Assembly (NCBI RefSeq): GCF_013387455.1
Contig: NZ_VWNC01000001.1
Coordinates: 496,001 to 560,000, forward strand
Source of the DNA: Mariprofundus sp. NF
GTDB taxonomy: Bacteria > Pseudomonadota > Zetaproteobacteria > Mariprofundales > Mariprofundaceae
Reading direction: 5' to 3'
DNA length: 64,000 nucleotides
The notes under the pieces: model-generated
What the model was told of the DNA's origin: nothing
What the model saw: the letters and a program-made list of their open reading frames with translations, nothing else
Database searches by the model: none
In this document: positions 54,509 to 63,568 of the stretch, one piece after another
How the letters are laid out: every line of letters begins with the position of its first letter
Numbering within the stretch: position 1 is the stretch's first letter
Translations under genes and position numbers: made by a program

Positions 54509-55315
54509 TTATAGCAGGCTTTCCGGATTTACGCGAGCCATGTTAAACCGGACGCCCCAGTGCAGGTGTGGGCCGGTTGCTCTTCCTGTAGCACCGACCT
54601 CACCGATGAGTTGGTGTGTTTCTACCCACGCCCCTTTTGTGACATGGATTTTACGCATATGCGAAAAGACGGAGACTAAACCATTTCCATGGCCGATGGC
54701 TACCGTATTACCATTAAGATACATCTCTCCGGCAAACAGCACTTTTCCAGCCAGCGGTGTCTTGATTGCGGTACCTGCTGCTGCGGCTATGTCGATACCT
54801 GAGTGCGGCGAGCGGGCAGCACCATTAACATAACGCTGAGCGCCGAACGGGGTGGATTCAATCCCTTCAGTCGGTTTGCCGAACATCCTGATATCAGGCG
54901 TCGCAGTCACGGGTTCAACATAGGTGGCTTTAAGCGCTTTCACCTCTTTGCGGATGCGGGCCAGCGTTGGTGCATCAAACTCGGCCATCTTCTTTTTGAC
55001 CTGAATATGGGAGATGCGGAACTCACCCTTGATGACCATCAGCGTATCTCTGGCGATCACCTGTTTACCATCAGACCACTCAATGGGTAGCTCCCCCGGT
55101 TTGGTTTTAAGATCAACGCCAATCCAGCCGCGCCATTTGCCATCAGCCTGTTTTTTGGCTGGCCAGCGTTTGCCGAAACACCAGAGCCGAAGATTGCTGC
55201 TCTCAGATGCGGTCTCAACGGTGACCACATCACCCTGAATGGCCTGCCATGCTGCGGCCTGGGCTGTGCCAGTCATACCTGTGATCAGCAGCAGGCTGTA
55301 GATCAGATATCTCAT
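54509..55315 (-). CDS. M23 family peptidase
   Basis: A 268-residue exported protein with a signal peptide (ends AQA-A). After a beta-rich N-terminal domain, the M23 domain starts near 155 with RSPHSGIDIAAAAGTAIKTP (zinc His and Asp) and GPHLHWGVRF near 249. The intermediate HMRKIHV also fits. All zinc ligands seem present, so it could cut peptidoglycan cross-bridges. It overlaps xseA by four bases. Confidence 0.9.
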   Translation of the reverse strand: MRYLIYSLLLITGMTGTAQAAAWQAIQGDVVTVETASESSNLRLWCFGKRWPAKKQADGKWRGWIGVDLKTKPGELPIEWSDGKQVIARDTLMVIKGEFRISHIQVKKKMAEFDAPTLARIRKEVKALKATYVEPVTATPDIRMFGKPTEGIESTPFGAQRYVNGAARSPHSGIDIAAAAGTAIKTPLAGKVLFAGEMYLNGNTVAIGHGNGLVSVFSHMRKIHVTKGAWVETHQLIGEVGATGRATGPHLHWGVRFNMARVNPESLL

Positions 55316-56724
55316 ATATTGTTCTCCTTCACACTTTTGACCTCGGTCTCTGCACTGCCATCATGGAAATGGATGTGAATCTGATCACCTGTAGCAAGGC
55401 CTGCGGCGGCGGTGATCAGTTTGCCACTGCTGTCGTAGCTCAGGCTGTAACCGCGCTTGAGTACACCAGTCGGATCCAGCTCTTTGAGTTTACCGGCCAG
55501 CAGTTCGAAACGGTGACGCTGCTCTCCAATTTGGGACTGTTCTGTTTTAAGATTACGCTGCTGCTCTTGCAGTCGTTGCCTCTGTTTCTGTAGTCCGCTG
55601 AGCAGTGACTGGCTGAGCTGAATCGCACTCTTCGACCAGTCAGAACGCTGTTGCTGCAGTCGCGCTCCGGGCTGTAGTGGTGCCAGCCGCTTCTCAATCG
55701 TGCGCAGCGGTGACCGCAGCTGGCTGATATTGATCTGCGCCGCATGTTTCAGACGCGTACGTGCCTGCTCGCTTCTATGATGGCGCGCATCAAAATGGCG
55801 CTGCCATGCCGATTGCTCTCGAGAGCGCATGCTCTGCAGCTGCTCAGAGAGTCTGCTCAACTGCTGCTGCATCAGTCCGCGCAGAGCAGCGAGGCGGGGC
55901 AGCTGTTTGCGAAGCTCATCACGGGATGGGATCGCGATCTCTGCAGCATTGGAGGGGGTGGCAGCACGAATATCAGCAGCAAAATCAGCCAGCGTGGTAT
56001 CGATCTCATGGCCTACGCCGGAGATGATCGGAATGGGGCAATCCACGATAGCTTGCACGGTGATCTCATCATTAAAACACCAGAGATCCTCAATGCTACC
56101 GCCGCCACGCACCAGCAGGATCAGATCCGGTGGTGAATCCATGCTGCTCAGTCGCCTGATGGCAGCAGCGATGGCGGCTGGTGCACTGCTTCCCTGCACC
56201 AATGCAGGGGAGAGGGTCAGTTGTAGCCAGGCCGGGCGTGTGGCCAATACTTTTTTGACATCTTCAAATGCAGCGGCGGTGGGGGATGTGACAATACCGA
56301 TATGTTTGGGTAGTGAAGGTGGTGTGCGTTTGCTTTGCGGATCAAACCAGCCGCGTTCGCTAAATAGCTGCTTTCTGCGTTCAAACTCTGCAGCCAGTGC
56401 GCCTGCCCCGGCAACTTCAATCCTGGTCACCACCAGCTGGTAGCTACCGCGCGGCTCATAGAGAGAGAGGTGGCCGGTAAAGGTGAATTCACCACCCTCT
56501 TCGGGAAGGGTTTTCAGGCGCAGGGCAGCCGAGCGCCAAACCACTGCAGAGATCGCAGCATGTGCATCTTTGATGGTGAAATAGAGGTGGCCGGAAGATG
56601 GTTTAGTTAGTCGTGAGACTTCACCGGTCACTTGCACATGCGCAAATCCCTGCTCCAGCATCTGTTTGATACGGGCAGTAAGTTCGGTAACCGAGAAGAC
56701 CTTGTGATCAGAAGCTGTGGACAC
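55312..56724 (-). CDS. xseA: Exodeoxyribonuclease VII large subunit
   Basis: A 470-residue nuclease subunit. The N-terminal OB fold holds VQVTGEVSRLTKPSSGHLYF (about 24-43); the catalytic domain has VVTSPTAAAFED (about 148) and LLVRGGGSIEDLWCFND (about 208-224). Coiled-coil arms and a short C-terminal domain (KRGYSLSYDSSGKLI) follow. It cleaves single-stranded DNA from both ends with XseB. xseB is not adjacent. Start by ATG 56724 is supported by family length. Confidence 0.95.
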   Translation of the reverse strand: MSTASDHKVFSVTELTARIKQMLEQGFAHVQVTGEVSRLTKPSSGHLYFTIKDAHAAISAVVWRSAALRLKTLPEEGGEFTFTGHLSLYEPRGSYQLVVTRIEVAGAGALAAEFERRKQLFSERGWFDPQSKRTPPSLPKHIGIVTSPTAAAFEDVKKVLATRPAWLQLTLSPALVQGSSAPAAIAAAIRRLSSMDSPPDLILLVRGGGSIEDLWCFNDEITVQAIVDCPIPIISGVGHEIDTTLADFAADIRAATPSNAAEIAIPSRDELRKQLPRLAALRGLMQQQLSRLSEQLQSMRSREQSAWQRHFDARHHRSEQARTRLKHAAQINISQLRSPLRTIEKRLAPLQPGARLQQQRSDWSKSAIQLSQSLLSGLQKQRQRLQEQQRNLKTEQSQIGEQRHRFELLAGKLKELDPTGVLKRGYSLSYDSSGKLITAAAGLATGDQIHIHFHDGSAETEVKSVKENNI

Positions 56725-56777
56725 CTGGATATTGTGTCGTGCTTGGCTACAGGGTCAACAGAAGGATTGTTGCTGCT

Positions 56778-56927
56778 CTACTCCTCTTCGGAAAACTTCG
56801 CTTCATCATCCAGTTCATGTTCATAGGGAAGATCCATAAAGCAGCCCAGTTCCGAGTGCGCAATATGCGGGCTCATATAGGCATAACTTCTCATTAATTT
56901 ACCAAGATCAATATCGTCATTAAACAT
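56778..56927 (-). CDS. 49-residue acidic small protein
   Basis: ATG 56927 follows AAGGAGAG, a strong ribosome site. The product has 49 residues, many acidic: MFNDDIDLGKLMRSYAYMSP opens it and a Glu/Asp-rich tail ends it. There is no membrane helix or cysteine pair. A three-unit Pho-box-like repeat lies about 80 bases upstream on the same strand. I recognise no family. Strong start signals and normal codon use make it likely real. Confidence 0.7.
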   Translation of the reverse strand: MFNDDIDLGKLMRSYAYMSPHIAHSELGCFMDLPYEHELDDEAKFSEEE

Positions 56928-57002
56928 CTCTCTCTCCTTGTTTATTTCAGCGTAGTTCTGATCGATTCCTTTTGTTGGTCAGCGTGTAGATCTATTGTGT
57001 GA

Positions 57003-57431
57003 TCATGATGACAATCGCATGACAGCGCTGTGACATGGAGGTATAGAGAGGCTGTGATGTTGATGTAGGAGTAACCTGCCCATGCCGCATTGCTCATCAA
57101 GCCCTTTACCGGAACTGTTGAAATAGAAAAAGCCGCTTACCCCTCTGTTTCTGGCCAGACGCATTACAGGTGTATTGACACCTTTGCATAGCGCATAGGT
57201 GGTCGCAGTTGGATTAGATTTTTTATACCACTCAAGCAGTGCGATGCCTCGACAACCGGGATCATCAATATCGGCGATAAATATCCCGGGCTGTAGTCTG
57301 CAGAGATTGTGAAAGCCGCTATTGGGGGGGAGGATGGTCATCTTCCAACCATGTTTATGTAAAAGTTCGCCAATCTGATGGCAGGCTTGAGATTGTTGTG
57401 CAATGATGGCGGCTTGTTTTTGTTGCTGCAT
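57003..57431 (-). CDS. Degenerate receiver-like protein
   Basis: A 142-residue protein with the hydrophobic pattern of a response-regulator receiver: QPGIFIADIDDPG holds an Asp where the acceptor would be, and ARNRGVSGFFYFNSSGKGLD follows the alpha4-beta5 pattern. The acidic pair at the N-terminus and the conserved Lys are not seen, so phosphotransfer is doubtful. ATG 57431 with AGAGGAG upstream is preferred over the longer frame from 57491. Its C-terminal codons read through the Pho-box-like repeats at 57008-57036. It is divergent from ppk1. Confidence 0.65.
   Translation of the reverse strand: MQQQKQAAIIAQQSQACHQIGELLHKHGWKMTILPPNSGFHNLCRLQPGIFIADIDDPGCRGIALLEWYKKSNPTATTYALCKGVNTPVMRLARNRGVSGFFYFNSSGKGLDEQCGMGRLLLHQHHSLSIPPCHSAVMRLSS
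57008..57036 (-). promoter_or_regulatory. Three-unit Pho-box-like repeat
   Basis: On the minus strand: ATGTCAC-AGCG-CTGTCAT-GCGA-TTGTCAT, three 7-mers with 4-base spacers. This is the 7-4-7 pattern of PhoB sites (consensus CTGTCAT). A CACAAT -10-like element follows eight bases on. The 49-residue protein gene begins 80 bases downstream. Confidence 0.65.
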
Positions 57432-57470
57432 ATGGCTTTCACTCCTCTGCAGTGATACTGACAGGTATGC

Positions 57471-57488
57471 ATGGCAACTTGATGACAA
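57471..57488 (-). promoter_or_regulatory. Pho-box-like site for the receiver-like gene
   Basis: On the minus strand TTGTCAT-CAAG-TTGCCAT has the 7-4-7 pattern of PhoB sites. It faces the receiver-like gene, whose ATG is 40 bases downstream, and stands back to back with the ppk1 site. Confidence 0.5.
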
Positions 57489-57492
57489 CAAT

Positions 57493-57526
57493 TTGTCATG
57501 GTCGTGCCATGGTCATTTGCTATGCT
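57493..57526 (+). promoter_or_regulatory. Pho-box-like promoter of ppk1
   Basis: TTGTCAT-GGTC-GTGCCAT (57493-57510) fits the PhoB 7-4-7 pattern. TATGCT at 57521-57526 lies ten bases on, the usual spacing from Pho box to -10. ppk1 starts 40 bases further. Confidence 0.6.
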
Positions 57527-57566
57527 CTGCACAACTGCAGTGAACCATCTACAGTGAGGAGATATT

Positions 57567-59654
57567 TTGAGCCAACAGCCAACTATAGAACTTGACCATA
57601 GCGACCTCTATCTGAACCGGGATATGAGCATGTTGCAGTTCAACCGGCGTGTGTTTGAGATGGCGGCCGACAGCGCATTGCCGCTGCTGGAGCGGTTGAA
57701 GTTTCTCTGTATCAGCAGCACCAATATGGATGAGTTTTTCGAAGTGCGCGTGGCAGCGCAGAAGCATCGCCTTGCCATGGGTTCACTCTCAACGGCGGCG
57801 GATGGACTGACTGCCGGTGAGATTCTCTCGCAGGTGCGTGGTCGTGTGGATGCACTGGTGGCCGATCAGTATACGCTGCTTAATGAGTCGCTACTGCCTG
57901 CACTGGAAGAGGAGAATATCCGGATTCTGCGCCGAGCTGACTGGAGTGAAGCGCAGACAGTCTGGATTCGCCGCTTCTTCCGTCGTGAACTGCTGCCTCT
58001 GCTGACCCCGATCGGGCTGGATCCGGCTCACCCCTTCCCGCGCCTGCTCAGCAAGATTCTAAATTTCGTTGTTTCGCTGGAGGGCAAGGATGCCTTTGGT
58101 CGCGAAGCTCATTACGCCATTGTGCAGGCACCGCGCTCGCTGCCGCGGGTGATCCGCTTGCCAGAGGAGATTGCCGGTGCCGGAGATCATTTTGTACTGC
58201 TCTCCTCGATCATTCATGCCCATGTCGGTGACTTTTTTCCCGGCATGGAGGCCAAAGCCTGTCATCAGTTCCGCATTACCCGAAACAGTGGCCTGCTGGT
58301 CGATGAGGAGGAGCTTGTTGATCTGAAACAGGCAGTTGCCGGTGAGTTACTGGAGCGCCGTTTCAGCAAAGAGGTACGTCTTGAGGTATCACAGCGCTGT
58401 CCGCAGGAGCTGGTTGAGTTTCTGCTAGAGCAGTTTTCACTCGCCCATCAGGATCTCTACCGCGTGGATGGATTGGTTAACCTCTATCGACTTGCAGCTA
58501 TTTATGATGAGGTCGACAGGCCCGATCTGAAATACCCGGTATTTGAGGCCGGGGTCCCGGCACAACTGCGCGATGAAGAGTTCACGATGTTCGATGTGAT
58601 TCAGCAGGGTGATCTGCTGCTCCACCACCCTTTCCAGAGCTTTGCACCGGTGGTGGAGCTGCTTAATCAGGCAGCCGCTGATCCGAATGTGCTGGTGATC
58701 AAGCAGACGATGTACCGGGTGGTGCCCGATTCGCCGTTGGTGGATGCGCTGGTACGGGCAGCGCGTGCCAACAAAGAGGTGGTGGCAGTTATCGAACTGA
58801 TGGCACGCTTTAATGAAGAGGAGAATATTGCCCTGGCCAACAAGCTCTCAGCTGCCGGTGTGCAGGTGGTCTACGGTGTGGTGGGTTATAAAACCCACTG
58901 TAAAATGCTGATGGTGGTGCGCCGTGAAGGTCGCAAACTGCGTCGGTATGTGCATCTGGGTACCGGTAATTATCACACCGTGACCAGTCGTTTCTACACC
59001 GATTTCGGGTTGCTTAGTTGTCATCCGGAACTGGGTGAGGATGTGCATAAACTGTTCCAGCAGTTGACCGGGCTTGGCAAAGCCATGCGCCTGAAAGCGA
59101 TGTTATCGGCACCGTTTACGCTGCATAAGGGTGTGATTGAGCGCATCAACCGCGAGGCGGAAACTGCGCGTAGCGGAGGCGAGGCGAGAATTCGCGCCAA
59201 GATCAACGGGCTAGAAGAGCCTGAAGTGATCAGGGCGCTCTATCGTGCCTCCCAGGCCGGTGTGAAAATTGATCTGGTTGTGCGCGGCATCTGCTGCCTG
59301 CGTCCGGGCATAACCGGGATTTCAGAAAATATCCGTGTGCGTTCGGTGCTGGGTCGTTTTCTTGAGCACACCCGTATCTACTATTTCCACAATGGTGGTG
59401 ATTCAGAGGTGTTCTGTGCCAGTGCGGACTGGATGAGCCGCAATCTGCTCAGGCGCGTGGAGACCTGTTTCCCTGTGCGCGATCCCGCCTTGAAAAAAGA
59501 GGTGATTGCTCAGGGGCTGACGCCTTACCTCTCTGATAATGCGGCAACATGGCAGCTGAAATCCGATGGCTCATATCAACGTGTGCAGAGTCGGACGCAG
59601 ATAAAAAATGCGCAGGTGATGTTGATGCAGAAACTGGGAACCTTGAAAGAGTAG
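57567..59654 (+). CDS. ppk1: Polyphosphate kinase 1
   Basis: A 695-residue enzyme that makes polyphosphate from ATP. The N-terminal domain begins YLNRDMSMLQFNRRVFE (about 12-28); ISSTNMDEFFEVR is near 50. The phospholipase-D-like catalytic part has the phosphorylated His in GYKTHCKMLMVVRREGRKL near 446 and HLGTGNYH near 468, and a second His in EHTRIYYFHNGG near 600. The TTG at 57567 has GTGAGGAG six bases upstream. It runs convergently into ppx with only three bases between the stops. Confidence 0.96.
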   Translation: MSQQPTIELDHSDLYLNRDMSMLQFNRRVFEMAADSALPLLERLKFLCISSTNMDEFFEVRVAAQKHRLAMGSLSTAADGLTAGEILSQVRGRVDALVADQYTLLNESLLPALEEENIRILRRADWSEAQTVWIRRFFRRELLPLLTPIGLDPAHPFPRLLSKILNFVVSLEGKDAFGREAHYAIVQAPRSLPRVIRLPEEIAGAGDHFVLLSSIIHAHVGDFFPGMEAKACHQFRITRNSGLLVDEEELVDLKQAVAGELLERRFSKEVRLEVSQRCPQELVEFLLEQFSLAHQDLYRVDGLVNLYRLAAIYDEVDRPDLKYPVFEAGVPAQLRDEEFTMFDVIQQGDLLLHHPFQSFAPVVELLNQAAADPNVLVIKQTMYRVVPDSPLVDALVRAARANKEVVAVIELMARFNEEENIALANKLSAAGVQVVYGVVGYKTHCKMLMVVRREGRKLRRYVHLGTGNYHTVTSRFYTDFGLLSCHPELGEDVHKLFQQLTGLGKAMRLKAMLSAPFTLHKGVIERINREAETARSGGEARIRAKINGLEEPEVIRALYRASQAGVKIDLVVRGICCLRPGITGISENIRVRSVLGRFLEHTRIYYFHNGGDSEVFCASADWMSRNLLRRVETCFPVRDPALKKEVIAQGLTPYLSDNAATWQLKSDGSYQRVQSRTQIKNAQVMLMQKLGTLKE

Positions 59655-59657
59655 GGT

Positions 59658-61211
59658 TTAACTTGGTTGTTCGAGGTCGATGTGCAGGGGCAGGCCAAAA
59701 GCTTCTCTGAAATAGTCTGCGGTCTGAAGGGCGGCCCAGCGTTCCAGCAACATATCACCACTGCCTTCGATATTCAGGGCTGCGGTCTCCGGCTCAACAT
59801 TCAAACTCAAGCGACTGATGCGGTTGCGGCGCTCCTTGTTCAGAGCGATAGCCAGTCGCAGCAGGGCACTGAGTTGCCACACCTTCAACTGGGCACTTTT
59901 AGATAGCTCTGAGAACTCCTTGTGGCTATCTGAGGGGCTGCCTTTGCGTTGATAGCGCACAAGCTGGGTGAGTATCTGTTTTTCATTATCACTTAAGCCG
60001 AGCAGCGGTGCTACCGATATGAGATAGGCGGCATGGCGGTGGTGACCGCCGACGCGCACATACATGCCGATCTCATGCACCAGGGCTGCGACCTCCAGCA
60101 GAAGTCTGTCACGATGGTGTAGGGCATGCAGTTCACGGCTCTGATCAAACAGTACCAGCGCAAGACCTGCCACCTCTTTGCCATATTTACGATCCACATG
60201 GTATTTGTTTTTCAGACTGCGTGCCCATGCAATGAGATTACGACGCTGTGAATCAAAGGTCTGCTCTTCGCTGTCCACCATATCCAGAACAATGCCATCG
60301 AGCAGGCTGGCATCAGGCATCACCATTTTCTTGGCGCCGGAGAGCTTCATAATCTCATAAAACACCATGGCAGCAGGCAGGATTACATCGGCTCGATCAG
60401 GCCTCAGCCCCAGATCACGAACACGCTCCTCAAAGCTGAGTTTGGATAGTTTTCTGATCAGTTTTTTCAGCTCTTTGCGACGGATGCAGGCTGCTGATTC
60501 AGTTCCCAGAATCTGAAAAGCCAACTCACCGATGGCAGAAGCATTGCCACCGGTTGCAATGCAGCTGTCGGCCTTGCGGCTGCCGATCTGTTCGCGAAGT
60601 TTTTTGCGTGTGCCATCGAGGTATTCAGAGAGCAGGGTGTTGAAATCACCCTCCTGACCGAGCATCTCCAGCAGGCGAACGGTGCCGATCTTAAAGCTTT
60701 GGGCACCAATCACTTCGCCATCATCACATGTGGTGACCTCAACGCTGCCGCCACCCATATCGATCAGTACCGTAAACTTATCTTCCATATCGACACGGCG
60801 GCTGATCGAGTAGTGCACCAGTCGTGCCTCCTCTTCGCCGCTGATCAGTTGAAGATCTATGTTTGTTTCATCAAAAATACGTTTGGCCAGCTCTCTGCCA
60901 TTTTTGGAGTCACGCATCGCACTGGTCGCCGTGGCGCGGTATTTCTCAATCTGGTGCTGATCAAGGATGCGGCGAAACTGCCGGAATGCCTCCAGCGCAT
61001 CTTCCATGGTCTGCGGGCTGAAGGTACCGCTGGTAAAAGCGTCATGACCAAGACGAACCGGCTCTCTGTAGCGCTGAACCAGTGTCGGCGTGCCGCTGGT
61101 ATCCTGCATGGCGATACCAAGACGCATGGCATTGGAGCCGACATCAATAGCCGCGACAAGAGCGCTGTTCTCGGGTAGTGCATCATCTGAAATAAGGCTG
61201 ACAAATTCCAT
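59658..61211 (-). CDS. ppx: Exopolyphosphatase
   Basis: A 517-residue Ppx/GppA enzyme. IDVGSNAMRLGIA near 22 and VLIDMGGGSVEVTT near 143 are the phosphate loops; an HD-like C-terminal domain shows HEIGMYVRVGGHHRHAAYL near 388. The length matches the two-domain Ppx that degrades polyphosphate from the ends. Convergent with ppk1, divergent from the first PPK2 gene. It is the second Ppx/GppA-type gene of the window; the other, at 28196, is shorter. Confidence 0.92.
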   Translation of the reverse strand: MEFVSLISDDALPENSALVAAIDVGSNAMRLGIAMQDTSGTPTLVQRYREPVRLGHDAFTSGTFSPQTMEDALEAFRQFRRILDQHQIEKYRATATSAMRDSKNGRELAKRIFDETNIDLQLISGEEEARLVHYSISRRVDMEDKFTVLIDMGGGSVEVTTCDDGEVIGAQSFKIGTVRLLEMLGQEGDFNTLLSEYLDGTRKKLREQIGSRKADSCIATGGNASAIGELAFQILGTESAACIRRKELKKLIRKLSKLSFEERVRDLGLRPDRADVILPAAMVFYEIMKLSGAKKMVMPDASLLDGIVLDMVDSEEQTFDSQRRNLIAWARSLKNKYHVDRKYGKEVAGLALVLFDQSRELHALHHRDRLLLEVAALVHEIGMYVRVGGHHRHAAYLISVAPLLGLSDNEKQILTQLVRYQRKGSPSDSHKEFSELSKSAQLKVWQLSALLRLAIALNKERRNRISRLSLNVEPETAALNIEGSGDMLLERWAALQTADYFREAFGLPLHIDLEQPS

Positions 61212-61352
61212 CTGCTTATGCTGCCGTGGTGTTTAGGAAATCGCTATCTAATTTCGGCACAGATCCATATTCCTGTGTATTAATTGTGGATTTGCAGTGT
61301 AGAATATTTCGTCCTCTGTAGATAGGGGCGACACTCTACTCAGGGAGTATGC

Positions 61353-62270
61353 ATGATGGATGCACCGTTTAATGATGAGAATCAGAATAAAGAGAGTTCA
61401 CAGCGTAGCTCAAATCCGGAGACAAGGCCTTACGATGCCTTGATCAATCAACATGGTTTTGATGATAGTAAGGTTGAGAAAATCATCACCTCCTATCTGC
61501 AGGAGCAGGAGCTTAAACCCTATCAGGCTGAGCTAATTAACCTTCAGCAACACCTTGAACAGACCAAGCAGCGCATGATTATTCTCTTTGAAGGCAGGGA
61601 TGCCGCGGGCAAAGGTGGAACCATTCGCAGTGTGACCCGTTATATGAATGAGAAGCACTATCGCGTTATTGCGCTGGGTAAGCCGACCGAAGAGCAGCGC
61701 ACGCAGTGGTTTTTCCAGAAGTATGTCTCCCAGTTTCCCCGCGGTGGAGAGATCGCGATGTTTGATCGCAGCTGGTACAACCGCGCTATGGTGGAGCCGG
61801 TGTTCGGCTTCTGCACGGATGAGGAGTATAACAACTTTATGACCGGTGTGGTCGGCTTTGAGAAGGATCTGGTGCGTCAGGGAACTATTCTGGTGAAGAT
61901 CTACTTCAGTGTGACCAAAGAGATGCAGCAGAAACGATTTGAACGTCGTAAGGATGATCCACTACGGCAGTGGAAGCTCTCCGAGGTGGATGTGCAGGCG
62001 CAGGAGCGCTGGGACGATTTTGATAAGGTGAAGTTCGAGATGCTCAAGCATACCCACACTGCAGCTGCACCGTGGACGCTTATCCGCTCTGCCAATAAAC
62101 ACCTGGCCCGCCTCAATGCCATTAAAGTGATCCTTAACGCTGTGGAGTATGAAACCAGCAATCTGGAGCTCGATTATGTGCCGGATGACACGATTGTGAT
62201 TTCCGGAGCAAGAGAGATTGAACTGATGCAGAAGGAGAGGTTGCGCAGCAAGGGGAAGAAAAAAGGGTAA
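61353..62270 (+). CDS. ppk2: Polyphosphate kinase 2, copy 1
   Basis: A 305-residue PPK2. The P-loop is FEGRDAAGKGGTIR near 80, Walker B-like MFDRSWYNRAMVEP near 140, and the lid has RRKDDPLRQWKLSEVD near 200. One-domain length and these motifs fit class I, which uses polyphosphate to phosphorylate nucleoside diphosphates. The start is ATG 61353 or 61356 after AGGGAG. A terminator follows it. Copies 2 and 3 follow with their own promoters. Confidence 0.94.
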   Translation: MMDAPFNDENQNKESSQRSSNPETRPYDALINQHGFDDSKVEKIITSYLQEQELKPYQAELINLQQHLEQTKQRMIILFEGRDAAGKGGTIRSVTRYMNEKHYRVIALGKPTEEQRTQWFFQKYVSQFPRGGEIAMFDRSWYNRAMVEPVFGFCTDEEYNNFMTGVVGFEKDLVRQGTILVKIYFSVTKEMQQKRFERRKDDPLRQWKLSEVDVQAQERWDDFDKVKFEMLKHTHTAAAPWTLIRSANKHLARLNAIKVILNAVEYETSNLELDYVPDDTIVISGAREIELMQKERLRSKGKKKG

Positions 62271-62283
62271 ATGGCCTCCTCAG

Positions 62284-62322
62284 ACAGGCAAGGGAGCGCT
62301 TGATCATACCCTTGCCTGTTTT
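62284..62322 (+). terminator. Terminator after PPK2 copy 1
   Basis: ACAGGCAAGGG and CCCTTGCCTGT form an 11-bp stem with a 14-base loop, ending in TTTT. It lies 13 bases after the stop. Confidence 0.85.
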
Positions 62323-62368
62323 ATGGTCGTGTTGTAGTAGTGATAACTGTCGGAGTGCAATTTGAGGC

Positions 62369-62396
62369 TTCAAGATTTGCTCAGGGTGTGTATAAT
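62369..62396 (+). promoter_or_regulatory. Promoter of PPK2 copy 2
   Basis: TATAAT at 62391-62396 is a perfect -10 box inside GTGTATAATGC. TTCAAG at 62369-62374 is a weak -35 with 16-base spacing. The same GTGTATAATGC block occurs before copy 3. Confidence 0.65.
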
Positions 62397-62452
62397 GCTA
62401 CCCCTCTTGCGGAACCGCTCCGCGTGAGCAATTCAACCCCTGGAGAATAATA

Positions 62453-63400
62453 ATGACTACCTTGGTTAATGCTGATTTCACCCCTAAAACAGATGAAGCT
62501 GATGGCTCAGAAGCTCAGGCCAAGTGTTATGACCGGCTGATTGAAAAAAATGAGCTTACTGATGAGAAGGTGAAGAAGGTTCTCACCAAATATCTGCAGG
62601 AGCAGGAGCTTAAACCGTTTCAGGCGGAATTGATTAATCTGCAGAAGCATCTGGAACAGACCAATCAGCGCATGATTATCCTCTTTGAGGGCAGGGATGC
62701 AGCAGGCAAGGGCGGCACCATTCGCCGTGTTACCCGTTACATGAATGAGAAACATTATCGCATCATTGCCATGGGCAAACCGACTGATGAGCAGCGCACG
62801 CAGTGGTTCTTCCAGAAATATGTCTCCCAGTTCCCACATGGTGGTGAGATCGCCATGTTTGATCGTAGCTGGTACAACCGTGCGATGGTAGAGCCGGTGT
62901 TCGGCTTCTGCAGCGATGCCGAGTATAAGAACTTCATGAAGGGTGTCGGTGGTTTTGAGAAGGATCTGGTACGTCAGGGCACCATTCTGGTGAAGATCTA
63001 CTTCAGTGTAACCAAGGATGTGCAGCAGAAGCGCTTTGATCGCCGCAAGGATGATCCACTGCGCCAGTGGAAACTCTCTGAAGTGGATGTGCAGGCGCAG
63101 GAGCGCTGGGAAGATTTTGATAAGGTGAAGTTTGAGATGCTTAGGCGCACCCATACTGCCTCAGCACCGTGGACTGTGATTCGCTCTACCGATAAACATC
63201 TGGCTCGTCTGAATGCCATCAGGGTGATCCTCAACTCAGTCGATTATGACAAAGTGAACATGGAACTTGATTATGTGCCTGATGACAATGTGGTGATTTC
63301 AGGTGCGCGTGAGATTGAGTTAATGCAGCGGGATCGCTTGCGCAGTAAGAGCAGAAACAAAGTAGCGGATGATCTGCCAGAAGCGGATCAGTCAGCATAA
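62453..63400 (+). CDS. ppk2: Polyphosphate kinase 2, copy 2
   Basis: A 315-residue paralogue of the gene before it, very similar from residue 35 on, with the same P-loop GRDAAGKGGT, Walker B MFDRSWYNRA and lid RRKDDPLRQWK. The N-terminal 30 residues and C-terminal tail (DDLPEADQSA) differ. A ribosome site GGAGAA precedes the ATG. It is flanked by its own promoter and terminator. Confidence 0.94.
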   Translation: MTTLVNADFTPKTDEADGSEAQAKCYDRLIEKNELTDEKVKKVLTKYLQEQELKPFQAELINLQKHLEQTNQRMIILFEGRDAAGKGGTIRRVTRYMNEKHYRIIAMGKPTDEQRTQWFFQKYVSQFPHGGEIAMFDRSWYNRAMVEPVFGFCSDAEYKNFMKGVGGFEKDLVRQGTILVKIYFSVTKDVQQKRFDRRKDDPLRQWKLSEVDVQAQERWEDFDKVKFEMLRRTHTASAPWTVIRSTDKHLARLNAIRVILNSVDYDKVNMELDYVPDDNVVISGAREIELMQRDRLRSKSRNKVADDLPEADQSA

Positions 63401-63405
63401 CGATC

Positions 63406-63434
63406 AAAGGGCGGTTTTTACCGCCCTTTTTTTT
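63406..63434 (+). terminator. Terminator after PPK2 copy 2
   Basis: AAAGGGCGG and CCGCCCTTT form a 9-bp stem around TTTTTA, followed by eight T residues in all. It is five bases after the stop. Confidence 0.92.
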
Positions 63435-63477
63435 ATTCACAACCTGTATGAAACAGCCACAATCGAGTTTATTCATA

Positions 63478-63505
63478 TTTCAAAGGGGCTGCTTTTGTGT
63501 ATAAT
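63478..63505 (+). promoter_or_regulatory. Promoter of PPK2 copy 3
   Basis: TATAAT at 63500-63505 in GTGTATAATGC, with TTTCAA at 63478-63483 as a weak -35 and 16-base spacing. The layout matches the promoter before copy 2. Confidence 0.65.
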
Positions 63506-63568
63506 GCCGGGTCCTTTTGGAGATGTAGCGTGTCAGAGGGAATTCAAATATTTAAGGAGTAGAAAGAG

